Of a stretch of DNA of 64,000 bases, positions 24,240 through 34,655 are shown piece after piece. A program made the translations under genes and the position numbers. This DNA comes from Dermanyssus gallinae (lineage: Eukaryota; Arthropoda; Arachnida; Mesostigmata; Dermanyssidae). How positions within the stretch are numbered: the stretch's first letter is position 1; every line of letters begins with the position of its first letter. The stretch spans positions 202,501 through 266,500 of the forward strand of contig QVRM01002104.1 in NCBI GenBank assembly GCA_003439945.1, written 5' to 3'. The notes below the pieces were generated by a model, which did no database searches, had not been told where the DNA came from, and saw nothing but the letters and a program-made list of their open reading frames with translations.

Positions 24240-25300
24240 TTATTAGTTTGACTCTGCATATTTGGATCGCCTCTGTCTCACTGCTGTGATGCGCTGTCTG
24301 GGCCAATTGCGTGATTTTTCTCATTTAGCTCATTAAATCTTAATCTCGCGCTCGTTCGTTTTTTCGCGCACATTTTCTACGTGTTGTGTCGTTCTGAGGC
24401 CTTATTTCTTCACGACTTTGCTTAGGTAAAAACGACACCAATAGCAATTGTACTAGTAGTCACGGTTAAACATGCATGTAGTAAGTTATATTGTAGTGAA
24501 GTAGTATTCTGTCTCTAAAGCATTTCGCCTCACGTATAGGGCAACCGCATGGCTGTCTCCACCTCTCTGTGTCTTCGGGTCTACTACCGGAGCTTCTACG
24601 GAAGCGGCGGATAGAGATGAATCGTTGTTTTGCCATATCGCGCTATAGCTTACGTCAGAAGTTGGCGAGGTGCACAAGCGCTCACCTAGTCAGCGCAGAA
24701 ACAGCAAACAACGAAGACGGCAACAACAACGACAACAACAACAAGAACAGCGACAGCAACATCAACAGCTGCAGCAAAAACAACAAGAATTTCGGGTATG
24801 ATCTAAGATGGACCACAAAGGCAACTAAAGGTGATGGAAACTCTACAGCTTTGGTAGCAACACTAACAATAACAGTGGTAAATGTAATTACAACATCAAC
24901 AACAACAACATCATCATCATCAATAATATAGGGTACCAGCAGCTCATACGATCCTGCTCTGTTGTCTTTATTTATTACGGTGTCTAAGTCACCAACGCTG
25001 CCGCGTTAAAACACTGAACTAGAATATGATGATTTCGGCGTAGCAGAACAAATTGTATAATTTGGCCTCGAAGGTAGACTTAAAACTTCGTGGAAAACGC
25101 TGATGGTGCCCAATGCTTCCAAGGCAACAGGTATGTGGCAATAACTTCTTTGACAAACTTTTCTAAGTCTACGTGCTCTGCGACTCACCCAGCGACACAA
25201 GAGAGTTAAAATCCGTAACGTAACTTACAAACGCAAAAGGAAAGACCAGATGAACCAGACGGAGTTAGCCACAAGCACTTCAAATATGTTTGTCTCCTGA
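24240..25300. other. Unassigned sequence with CAA-rich tract
   Basis: A degenerate (CAA)n tract covers about 24718-24930. The rest has no recognised gene. Confidence 0.4.
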
Positions 25301-25309
25301 CTTCGTGCT

Positions 25310-26450
25310 AGATTGCCCTGTTTAATGAATATCTCTGCACCGGATCCGTGCTAGGCCTATGAAGAGACGCCACTCTCATGGATATCCTCAAGGGGAAGGG
25401 CGAGCCAACTAAACTATTATCGTGGTGCGGTATTACTAAAAAGAATGACTTAGTTGCTCGCTGGATTCAATTTCTATAGTTTCTGACCAACATACTACAG
25501 GAGAACAAGTTAAGCATACATGACGGAGCAGAGTTTTCTCTTTACCAAAACGACAGGTTTGGCGCAAGCTGATAGCTTAACTTGTATCTGCTATCGGTCT
25601 GCTAAAGCACCTTCTCGACGAAATAGAACCACACGGAAACTATGTTGAGGTAATACTGAATGTGGATGACCTAGCCGTGTACGGTTCTCGCAGATTCCAG
25701 CTACAGCCAAACTACCTAGACTTCTCGCTCGGCAACCACTAAGCTGAGTTTAAGCGTGGCAAAAACAGTGTCGTTGAAGTTTCAGAGAGGGGCAAAGTTA
25801 CGTCTGAAGGCTCCCTATGTTCAGAGCCCTCCCCCTCCCGTCTCTCACGTCCGTCGCTCGGTTTCCACACCTAGGGTTGTTTGTTTCATTCAGTCGTCAC
25901 AGGATACCGCGCACATCTCAGCAAGGTGCACAAATGCACTGGCGGCGGAAAGAATCATCAAAGCTCTCTTCGTCCTTCTACCACTACGGCCTTTCGTTTA
26001 TTCGATACGTCATTCGTCAAGGTGGCGCTGATAGCAGGATACGGTGTCGACATCATCTGGGAGGACGCCACGTTAAATAACATGGAACAGTAAAATAATG
26101 TCAAGGCCCACTATTTGAAGCTCGCTCTGTGTCGACACATCTCGCTACGAAAACGCGTCGCTTATCTTCTGGCTGATACCGCACTGTTCATTGAGGACTT
26201 GAAGGGGCGGTTTTGGCTAGAAATAGGCGTGGCCTTCTCCAAGAGAATCACACAGTGGGGGCAGAAGTATGCTGAACTCGATGGGGTAGGTATACGACAA
26301 TACCTGCCACACAACAAACGGCATCATCACAAACAAATCAAACGCAAGTTGACGACAAAATGAGGTGAACTCCAGTGGCAGCCGCCAGACGTTCCGATAC
26401 TTTGTGGACATGTTACATGGTTCCGGACCGCATAGATTGTGAAATGCTAG
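25310..26450 (+). mobile_element. Decayed LINE reverse transcriptase and C-terminal region
   Basis: On the plus strand, after about 25500, the fingers-palm sequence LSIHDGAEFS is followed by a degraded QGDSL block, then NVDDLAVYGS at 25659-25688, the YxDD catalytic motif C with Y to N. KTVSLKFQRGAKLRLKAPY follows as the thumb start. Further on are HLSKVHKCTGG (near 25920), WEDATLNN, KAHYLKLALC and VAYLLADTALFIEDLK (to about 26215), a C-terminal segment common in arthropod LINEs. Frames change several times, so the copy is dead. No 3' tail was identified before the TA array at 26548. Confidence 0.6.
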
Positions 26451-26547
26451 CAGTATGGAATTTTAAGCCTGTAGATATATGAACAGAAGAAAACTTATGT
26501 TGTTCCCGTGAGGGACGCCGATTGGTATGAAGGATATGAAGTATTTC

Positions 26548-26575
26548 ATATATATATATATATATATATATGAAG

Positions 26576-26613
<38 letters not shown>

Positions 26614-26700
26614 AATATTGTGCTGATTTATTAATAATTTACAATACGTTTGCACACTCGGCAACGCTCGCCAATATATATATATATATATATATATAAA
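26548..26700. repeat. Paired (TA)n arrays with shared flank
   Basis: TA arrays at 26548-26570, 26581-26611 and 26674-26698. The first two are separated by an exact repeat of TGAAGTATTTCATA. Confidence 0.9.
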
Positions 26701-26704
26701 TAAG

Positions 26705-27360
26705 TAAAACCACCTACTATAATAAAACAAATATTTCGCGGTTTTGCCGATTGGCTTAATAAAAACAATTAAGAGTTTGAGTTTATGGTGCTTTCTGTGA
26801 CAGTGGCTGTCTCAGAGTACTTTTAAAAAGTTACTTTTCATATACTGCGTATTTGAGACATATTTTAATACAGGTTTTCAAGTTCTTACAGCTAACTAGA
26901 ATTCTAATTATTTATCTTTATTTAAACCTTTTACGCTTCAAGCGAGACAAGTATAGTAACTGCTGACAAAATCGCCGAAGTGACTCACGGAAACGTGGCT
27001 CGTATTTTTTATTACGTTCAGATGTAAACGAAGAACCGAGAAGCCCAAGAAGAACACCTTTCAGCAGACGGAAGGCCATTCGAGGCCAAAAAGGCAGTCA
27101 CAATAAGAATACGCTCAAAGTAGCATGAGATCATCCTTGACGCTTTACATCAAGTGTCCCCGAACCCCGGAATGCTTTCTGTGTACGGAATATCAAGGAA
27201 ACACTACAGAAATCTACAATATGTTGAAAGAGCAGCTTTTGCGTGTATATATATATATATATATATACATTACACGTGTTCACTAAGTCTCGGAGACCAC
27301 ATTTGTTTGCGTTAATCTTGGACATATATATAGAGTATGTCATATACGCATCTCCTGAAA
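26705..27360. other. Unassigned sequence
   Basis: A short TA array lies at 27246-27267. No gene is recognised. Confidence 0.35.
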
Positions 27361-27363
27361 ATG

Positions 27364-27660
27364 TCAGCGATCTAACACCCAGATAGCTGGCGCTGGCCGA
27401 CATGTTTGATGATAATATTTAGTGCAGACGAAGTCGCAGAATGTGCACCAACACTCATCGAAAGGGTTACGAAACCCAGTGCGATGGCACAGTTTGTGGT
27501 GGAACCCATGGGCGGAGTAGCGGGTAAGAACGTGACGTTGCTCGAAGAGCGGTTCCATCCATGCACTGTCTAACATTGCCGGCGTTTTGTAGAACGCTTC
27601 TGGCGCCGCTCCTTTCAACTTCTGCTCAAAGTGTCTACGGAACTCTCGCAGTGACACGGT
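27364..27660 (-). mobile_element. LINE C-terminal zinc-knuckle fragment, copy 1
   Basis: The minus-strand peptide has WMEPLFEQRHVLTRYSAHG, then FHHKLC, then CWCTFCDFVCTKY, a C-x-C-x2-C-x3-C cluster followed by a histidine and a cysteine. The same layout occurs at 33037-33264 and 50820-51016. This pattern of a conserved GFHH word plus a cysteine cluster is typical of the extreme C-terminus of some arthropod LINE polyproteins. No reverse transcriptase is attached here. Confidence 0.55.
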
Positions 27661-27857
27661 AGCCGGAAGTTAAAAGCGGTTTACCGGATTTTCGATAAAC
27701 GGCGTCGTCCTCGACAGACTATAAATTAGCCTGTTTTGTGCGTTTTTAGGGTGGCCCAAAACTTTCTTAAGGAACGTTGCCTTCACCGTGTCGAGAACGT
27801 TAAGCTAAGCGGATAGGTGTTCCTAGATTACCAATACCGAAAGGTGATGTCATAAGA

Positions 27858-27858
<1 letters not shown>

Positions 27859-27896
<38 letters not shown>
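27859..27896. repeat. (TA)n array
   Basis: About 18 TA units. Confidence 0.95.
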
Positions 27897-27899
<3 letters not shown>

Positions 27900-28164
27900 G
27901 TTTCGCCTGTTTTCCGACCTGGCCTGGTCAGCAACACCCCCCTTCAAAGCAAAGGCGCAGCTTACCCAGCAGAGAATAACATAGCGTTTGGAAATTGGCA
28001 GGCGAACTAGCCTTAACGACAATGACAATGACTAGTAGCGACAACAGCAGCACCTATAACTGGCGTTAGAAATTGGCGATAGCTGATTGATTTAAACCAG
28101 TGAGCGAGCCAGCAATGACGAAATTTCGAAAAACCCTTGTGAAACGTAGTGAAACGTTATACGG

Positions 28165-28250
28165 CTTAGAGAGCTGTTGTTATTGCTGTTGTTGTTGTTA
28201 CTATTGTTGTTGTAGTTATTGTTTGTGTTGTCGTCATCGTGGCTGTTGTG
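28165..28250. repeat. (GTT)n tract
   Basis: Degenerate GTT/GTA repeat in otherwise unassigned DNA (27900-28460). Confidence 0.8.
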
Positions 28251-28461
28251 TCTCTGTTACTACGTCGTTGCGTGACTGGACCTGCGATACTTAAACACAC
28301 ATTTGACCGTAGGCTCTAACAGAGCTCGAGTGGTGCGTGTTCACGGCTGCAGAATGTGTTTACGTCGCCTGGCGGTCACGGTTCTACTCGCAGCATTCGC
28401 TGTTCGAGAAGTTTTCTCCGGGAAAGCTGGTCACGGTTTGTGCCTCTACTGCAATTACTAC

Positions 28462-28535
28462 TGCTAGTATTTTAACTACTACTACTACTACTTTCACCGC
28501 TACGCTTGTCCTATAGTAATGGTGAACAGCCTCGA
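28462..28535. repeat. Dispersed (CTA)n-containing repeat, copy 1
   Basis: The unit CTGCTAGTATTTTAACTA, a CTA run, and then TCACC.CTA.GCTTGT.CTAT..G..TGGTGAA recurs at 29739-29808. The flanks of the CTA run are conserved, so it is a dispersed element and not only a microsatellite. Confidence 0.6.
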
Positions 28536-28539
28536 GTCT

Positions 28540-28640
28540 GTCACCGTAGGTCGACGAGGTCTTGCATCCTTGCCGGTGCCACCCGATCGGGGTTCGAGTC
28601 TGACCAGAGTATCAACCTTGACCCCCCCCCCCCCCCTAAC
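28540..28640 (+). mobile_element. tRNA-like sequence followed by poly-C
   Basis: TAGGTCGACGAGG (near 28547-28559) fits an A box loosely and GGTTCGAGTCT (near 28592-28602) fits a B box well. A 16-base C run follows at 28621-28636. This could be a degraded SINE head or tRNA relic; a full cloverleaf was not found. Confidence 0.35.
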
Positions 28641-29305
28641 TTTGCTAGCGCTTGTCGCGCGTGGCCTCAGGCGGATCGTCCTTGATCTCTGGTGAACCAT
28701 TCCTCATATAAGTATTCAACGTGTTTGATAGTGCGAGTGATTTCTTGGCCTCGGGCGTGGATGCTTAGCTCACTGATTATATTCCGGCCGACCAATGAGA
28801 CGGTCAGTCGTTCCGTATTTTGCGGAGCCAATTTTAGATAGTTTAAGGTAGTTATTACTAACAAAGGTTACAAAAAAAAAACGGAGAAGACCGGGAAAGT
28901 TTCAAAATAAGACTGAAGCAAGCTTTATTTTTTACTTATTGGTGGACTATCAACCATCCAGGCTAACTATTTTTTGTCCCTTGTCGATGGGCACTAGAGC
29001 CAAATCGCCCACGTATCGAGACACCTTTTGCCACACGCAGGTCATCTATTTCGAGAACTCTACTGTAGGAATTGTTCTGGAGTCGTATTGGTTATCGGGC
29101 CTATCCCCCGGGAGGACAGGCAGACATTTGCTTGTGCTAGCATTTGCACCAGTTATTATGCCGTCTCTCGGCAAGATAATCCTTTATAGTACGCTGTTTG
29201 TGCTTAGGGACGTTTTTCACCCTTTGCGTATATTTGATGACCTCCCGTCTCATAAAATAAAGGTTGTTTGAACAACATTCGCTTTTCCTGTTCGGTTTGG
29301 GAATC

Positions 29306-29329
29306 TATTTTAGACAATAGTCTAAAATA
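29306..29329. other. Perfect 10-bp stem-loop
   Basis: TATTTTAGAC, loop AATA, then the exact reverse complement, within the decayed LINE region. Confidence 0.6.
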
Positions 29330-29738
29330 TTCTGGATTGTCACGAGTGTTAGAGCAAAACTATTGCTTGTTCAGTGCGCCCATTTGCCAAATTTCTGGGC
29401 CAACCTTCTGGTTCTAATGTCTTTTATGGCTATTCGGGCTGTGCTCAGGGAGCATAAGAGGCGGCACGAAGATGCCTTCGATGCGGCTTGTTAGTGTTCA
29501 ATAGCTTTAATGCCAATCTAGCTTCCTGGCAGGCTTCTGGAGCGCCTCCCTACCTAAACAATTTGTTTGCTACTCTCTGAAAAACATTGTCTAGGCCAGG
29601 AGTTTCTCGCTCTTCGTGCTGGCCGCAGTTCCTTGACTATACCGCGGCCGCTGTCAGAGAAGGCAATCGATAAGCGTACAGACGTTTCCTTAGAGAGAAA
29701 GCTCCGCGGTAAGAGCGTGATCACAGTGCTTTGTGTCT

Positions 29739-29808
29739 GCTAGTATTTTAACTACTACTACTACTACTACTACTATCACCTCTATGCTTGTTCTATGAGA
29801 GTGGTGAA
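29739..29808. repeat. Dispersed (CTA)n-containing repeat, copy 2
   Basis: Second copy of the unit at 28462-28535, with a longer CTA run. Confidence 0.6.
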
Positions 29809-29989
29809 AAACATCGAAAAATAATATGAGCAACAATATGAGCTTTTTGTGGCCCGCTAGAGCTTTTACCATCTGGGCTGCTAACAGATCCTCTGTCTCT
29901 TAAAACTTGAACTCGATCTCCTCACAGAGCTGCTTCCATTTAGGCTCATTGTTTTTCTAGGATTACTCTCATGCGTACTATTATCATCT

Positions 29990-30827
29990 TCCGTACTAAG
30001 CGCTGCTACTATTTGTATACTGTTGTAGACCAATGACTTAGTGTCCCAAGTAATTGTGTGTGGCTGTGGTTTCGTCGTAAATGTCTCGTCCCGACGTCAA
30101 TCGATCATCGTACGTGATCACTCATTATTTTGTTATAATTGGGTCCCATGTCGTCTTCATAGCAACAAGATCTGAACGATTGCAGAGCTCCGTTCTATCT
30201 CATTTATGCTTTCCAATGTTGGTTGCAGTCAACTTACTTACTTACGTGCTTATTATAACCTCACACCACACCGATAGCCCACGAGGACCTCAGGAATCCG
30301 ACTTATCCTCGCGTAGACTCCGCAATGAAAACCTAGACTGACTGAGGTTTGCAGCTTGTCGACGTTGTTGTTACTGCACCCCCATACATATTTATATGTA
30401 GGACAAGCTTGAACCAACTTAAGTGCTACTTGCTGAGACTGGCATATACTTTGCGCTGCGTCAATTGTCGGTCACTGGTGTATAAGCCTACGACCTTTAT
30501 CGGGGTAAGGGCACGCGTATGATATACGTATCGAGTGTGAAGCCGTCAAACATTTCCATCTCCATGAGAATACGCCGTTCTGTTTTAAACCAACATAATC
30601 ATAACAATCGGAGGACAAAATGATAACGATCGATATATCCAAGGTGTTTAAGCGTGACGGTTCTTATCAGCTCGGTATTTTGGGGCAGCTCCCTGGTAAT
30701 AGGGAATCGACGCAAGGCGATGCATCGACAGTTAACGATAGGCGTTCATGGATTGACTCAAAACATAGTTAATTGATGTCAACTGGGTACTGTCAGTTCA
30801 GTATTGTTAGGGGTGGTGGTATGTTGC
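29990..30827. other. 5' flank of the chitin-binding gene
   Basis: No repeat and no convincing exon is recognised. It should contain the promoter or an upstream untranslated exon, but no TATA box or initiator could be placed with confidence. Confidence 0.35.
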
Positions 30828-30918
30828 ATGTTGAGGACGGAAATATTGTTAGTTAGTCTTTCTGTAGCTTGCAGATATAAGGGAATTCGCTATTCATATG
30901 TGTGTTCGACTCATTCAG
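30828..30918 (+). CDS. Exon 1: signal peptide
   Basis: The exon opens with a hydrophobic leader and ends in phase 1 before GTAATT at 30919. The 63-bp intron that follows is a multiple of three and has no stop, so retention would also leave an open frame. A T-rich tract right before the TCAG acceptor at 30978-30981 argues for removal. An ATG at 30821 in another frame is not supported. A few upstream codons in frame begin with TTG and were not used. Confidence 0.55.
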
Positions 30919-33900
30919 GTAATTGCATTTACTCACACTTTGATTGTGTGTACCGCCTGCATGCTTTTTTTCGAATGTCAGATTTTCGCTGTCCGTTGGC
31001 GGAGGGCTTATTTCAAGACCCGTTCGACTGCAGTGCGTTCTATCAATGCAGCAGTTGGACGGCATACCGCTTCCAGTGCCCAGCAGGTCTGCTCTTCAGT
31101 GAAGAGGCCGAACGCTGCGACTGGCCCGAGTTTGTGAACTGTGTGCCTCACGAGGTAACGTGGATTTGTTTCAACTCAAATGTGGAATTTGTTTCGGTAA
31201 CGAAACAAGTTGTTACTTATTTGCACAGTGTCTATCATTTGCTGTGCACCACGCCAGGAATGATGCAACTTCTTGATTCGTTTAAAGTAGCAGTTGTAAA
31301 GAGGTAGCAGTTGCACGATAAGTTCGATTGTTTTTAGGTATAACGCGACTTTCAATTGATGACGTTTCGAGCTGCTTACGAAACACTCACTTGTTCAAAT
31401 AGTTTCTAGTTCTAAACCGGTACACCTAGCCCTGTATTCATGCTACGCGGTCCCGCATGGCAAAAATATGCGCACACCTTCTCTGCATCGCTCGACATCG
31501 TCTATATTCGTCCATGCAAGGGCACGTTGCGAGAGCCATGACATGACTTGACTCATCATTTGACCGTGTTCTTCTTTTGTGGACTTCTACATCGACCAGT
31601 AGTCTGACAACAAATCCGAGAGCTTAACGATCTTATGCACTCGTAGGCTTCGCTTATTTGCTAACCTAATGAACATCGATGAATGTAAGTCATTTTTTTT
31701 TGAGCGCAGGTGACGACAACCGATGGGACACAGCCGAACAATACCGATGGACCCTTAAGCACGACGGCAAGCAGTTACACTGGCGACATATCCAGCGTAA
31801 CTCCAGATCACTCTCACAACGGTTCTTCAACATCTTCGACCAGACAGTCTTCAGTGACAACTTTCGTCAGTACAACTGGAAGCACTGCAGAGCCATTCAC
31901 AGGGTACACCCATCAGCGCGAGATCACCGACGAGCCCACAACAGCAGCTTCTGCTGACGACCCTGACGCCGGTATACGTTCTACGACACGCCAGAGCAGC
32001 GACGGCCCGAACGAATGGGGAACGACTTCCGAAACTCGTTTCGATGTTCCAAAGTCTACAGCGAATGAACTGTCGACCATCGATGTGAATGAACGATCGA
32101 CCTCGATCAACACTGCTCCAGCTAGTCACGACGCTCTCGACGTGTCGACGACGACAGACGCTCCTACTAGAAACGTCAACATCATCACCGCGTCTACGGC
32201 AGAAGCGTCTTATACTACCAGTGCTGCAGATAATGGCGCATCTACAGCGGCAGAGGCCCACAAGAAGGTCGATGTATCAACAGCGGCGCCTTCGTGGGAC
32301 CGCAGTGAGACCCACGAAACCCCAACGCACGTTTTTGACGTTGTCACACGTTCGACGCTGTTCGAGACGGACGGTACATCTGTACGCGCAACGCAGGAGC
32401 TCGAGCCAACAACGCCGCCCTTTGATGACTCTCTCGGCGTTAACCCACGCGGTCATTTAGTGGACGTCAATCAGTCCGACGTTTTTTACTGGCATCTTTG
32501 GAGGTAATAATGGAGCCCAAGGTTCGTCATGGTATACAAATTACGAGTGCTTTGCAGAGATGCTTTGTCTTAGAATTTCAGTGAGTGGCGGCAGCCGGAT
32601 TTCACAAAGCCATTCACTTTTCTGCTGCCGAGCGCTGCATTAAATTCAGTCAACAGGCCCTGCATTTTCAACAACGTCACCTTGAAGTATACGCATAATA
32701 ATAATAATAGAAAAGCCTCAAATGTTAAAATTGTTAGTTAAGAAACCCTATTGAAACGTGTATACATGCTTTTATCAGCAACAACTGTCCCTTTTGTTCG
32801 CCACGCGAGCCGTGATGGCTAGGAGTTAAGTTGGAGTTCAAAGAAATCAGCCCTAAGAAAACAATTTAGCACAATGATTCATTTTCTGGAGAATTGTGTT
32901 AATCGCTAACGCTAATCAGCGTTCAACGAATTGATATAGAAGAAAAAATAATTATTTCTAGAAATGTATTGCATTCTTTAATCAATCATATTTATTTCAC
33001 TCAAATAGAGTGTGCACAAGATGGTTCATGTGTTTATTAAACATAATTATTTGTTGCCTTGTCGTTCCACCGAGAGAAAATGTGCAAATATCTTCGCTGC
33101 AGTCCCGGGCAATCAACCGCGTGGTACGTAGCGCATTGCTGCGAATAGAACCGACAAATACACTGAGTACTATAGTCTATACGGGAGCATACGAGGTGAT
33201 GGAACCCGTATACGATGTACCTGGAGCACACATACCGTTCATCGCAGGCCACCCCGGCCCACAACCGAGGAAACTTAAAGACGTCGAGTCTCCTTGGTTG
33301 TGGGCATTACATTCCTTAATGCAATATTTTCAATAAGCCCGCAATGACAAATGTTGTAATCACATGATTGTGTCCAAAGTGGGTTTAGTATGAATAGGTT
33401 ATAATTAGTTTAACATAGTTACAAAAAAGCTCGAGAGGTGACTACCGGATATATATACAGTTATGGTTATTGTAACTTTTGCTGGATTGGAATACTCATA
33501 GTTTCTTCTAGCACCAACTCTAAAGCTCTAAGGTGAACAGTTTAACTATCGGATACTAGTAGTTTAACTAGATAAGATCTGACTCTTAAACTCAAACTGA
33601 TTTAAAAGAAAAAAATATTTATCAGTCCCATATGAGCATAAATCTAAACGAATGCTTATTTTTAGTTGATTGCGACCGCTTTGCTTACTACGAGTGCTTA
33701 TGAAAGGGATCTCTAGCAGTTAGGACGTGGATCCTCCACTTGATCTTGTTTTAAACTGGTCAACAGAAAATATTCCAACTTCTTTACAAGGCTAATAGAC
33801 TTTTAAGAAAAACAGTCGAAATCGTTGGCCTAAATACCTGCCGGAATACACTACACATGAAGAGCGATTAGTAAGCAAACAAAAAAGGCCGAATGTATCA

Positions 33901-34366
33901 AGGGCTAGAAAATCAGCTGTCGGAAGAAGTCTCAGGTTAACTTACAAAGCCCCGTAGCAAGCTAGACGAAATTGTTGATAATTTTGACCCGTTAGGGGTG
34001 CCGTGCTTAGCTTCAGTCTCTGTCTCAAGTTTATGAACAAAGGTCTTCCAACAGTTGCTAAAATTAGGATTTTTGAAGAAGGGAACTAGAGAAAACTAGA
34101 GAAAAGCACTAACTTTTGCACATGTATGTGTTTCGCGGTCCTACAGGTACGGGGATATGTTGCCGCATAATTGGTTCCGCACATCACAACGCATCGTCGA
34201 AAATACACCGACATGGGTCTCTGCAACATTTATGGCTCTTGTGCGCGTTATTCACGACGACACGCCGCATTTTGGCTCGATGGAAGTGTCCAACTTGCGC
34301 ACCTACGGAGCAATCTATTACCCTCACCAGGGTGTGGCTATCCAAAAATATTCTGGAACGGCACAG
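30828..34366 (+). CDS. Secreted CBM14 (peritrophin-A) mucin-like protein, four exons, 3' end open
   Basis: Four exons, 30828-30918, 30982-31154, 31710-32503 and 34147-34366, join with matching phases (1, 0, 2) into at least 426 codons. Each boundary has GT and AG. The start ATG at 30828 opens a signal-peptide-like stretch (MLRTEILLVSLSVAC). Exon 2 encodes one chitin-binding type 2 domain with six cysteines in the usual spacing. Exon 3 encodes about 265 residues very rich in Ser and Thr, a likely O-glycosylated stalk. Exon 4 encodes 73 residues I do not recognise. Proteins of this type bind chitin in cuticle, peritrophic matrix or eggshell. The last exon ends in phase 0 at a GTAAGG donor, so at least one further exon is expected downstream. 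Exon 1 and the direct 3-to-4 join are inferred; exons 2 and 3 are the safest. Confidence 0.72.
30982..31154 (+). CDS. Exon 2: chitin-binding type 2 (CBM14) domain
   Basis: The 58 residues show FRCPLAEGLFQDPFDC, then FYQC, FQCPAGLLF, RCDWP and FVNC. These are the six cysteines that form three disulphides in peritrophin-A domains, together with the aromatic residues that contact chitin. The exon ends in phase 0 at CAC GAG before GTAACG at 31155. Confidence 0.88.
31710..32503 (+). CDS. Exon 3: Ser/Thr-rich mucin-like region
   Basis: The acceptor TTTTTTTTTGAGCGCAG ends at 31709 and the frame opens at once with VTTTDGTQPNNTDG. Thr, Ser, Ala and Pro dominate, in short irregular motifs and not in exact tandem repeats. 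Several N-x-S/T sites are present. The exon ends two bases into a codon before GTAATA at 32504, and a stop follows at once if read through. Confidence 0.82.
32504..33036. other. Intron 3, first part
   Basis: AT-rich sequence with an (ATA)n tract near 32696-32708. No exon with consistent phase was found in it. Confidence 0.45.
33037..33264 (-). mobile_element. LINE C-terminal zinc-knuckle fragment, copy 2, inside intron 3
   Basis: Although the plus strand is open here, the minus strand carries VYGFHHLVC followed by CICRFYSQQCATYHAVDCP. This is the same GFHH plus cysteine-cluster layout as at 27364-27660 and 50820-51016. It is therefore read as an intronic retroelement relic on the opposite strand, not as an exon. 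Confidence 0.55.
33265..34146. other. Intron 3, last part
   Basis: No coding signal is recognised. It ends in the acceptor TTTCGCGGTCCTACAG before exon 4. Confidence 0.45.
34147..34366 (+). CDS. Exon 4: unrecognised C-terminal domain
   Basis: Bounded by CTACAG and GTAAGG, 220 bp, phase 2 in and phase 0 out. The peptide is of normal globular composition, with segments such as MLPHNWFRTSQRIVENTPTW, ATFMALVRVIHDD and TYGAIYYPHQGVAIQKYSG. Its phase fits the end of exon 3 exactly and the junction codon gives arginine. No cysteines are present, so it is not another chitin-binding unit. I cannot name the domain. Confidence 0.58.
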
Positions 34367-34476
34367 GTAAGGATAATCCCTAATGTGCCTGCTGTTCTTT
34401 GTTCGATGTGAGTACTTTAAATGTAGTGTATTGCCGCCTTATAAAGCGTGTGGAAGTATAAAATTATGTAATTAAT

Positions 34477-34655
34477 TATATATATATATATACTATATAT
34501 ATATATATATATATTATATCTTATATATACTATATATATATATATATCATATATGTATATATTTTTTATATCTTCTCTTCTATATTTATCTCTTATTTCT
34601 CTTTTCTTTCTCTCTCTCTTCATCTCTTCGCATATTCTCTTCTCTCTATATATAT
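34477..34655. repeat. TA- and TC-rich low-complexity tract
   Basis: TA arrays (34477-34560) followed by TCTCTT-rich DNA and a short TA run that borders the foldback element. Confidence 0.85.

Larger units (their letters stand above)
28690..29970 (-). mobile_element. Decayed LINE reverse transcriptase
   Basis: Minus-strand motifs appear in LINE order. WKQLCEEIEFK lies near 29920 (the segment between endonuclease and RT in R1/jockey-type elements), RYVGDLALVPIDKGQ near 29010 is a degraded YVDDLALV motif C, and LKLAPQNTERLTVSLVGR near 28830 with IKHVEYL near 28720 is the thumb region that usually reads K.APQKTE...VKYLG. The catalytic YVDD is changed to YVGD and frames are broken. It lies just upstream of the chitin-binding gene and is not part of it. 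Confidence 0.5.

Noticed and set aside
33010..33336. Plus-strand frame that could be an extra exon of the chitin-binding gene
   Set aside because: The opposite strand carries a LINE cysteine cluster found at two other places, and no consistent donor or acceptor fits the phases of exons 3 and 4.
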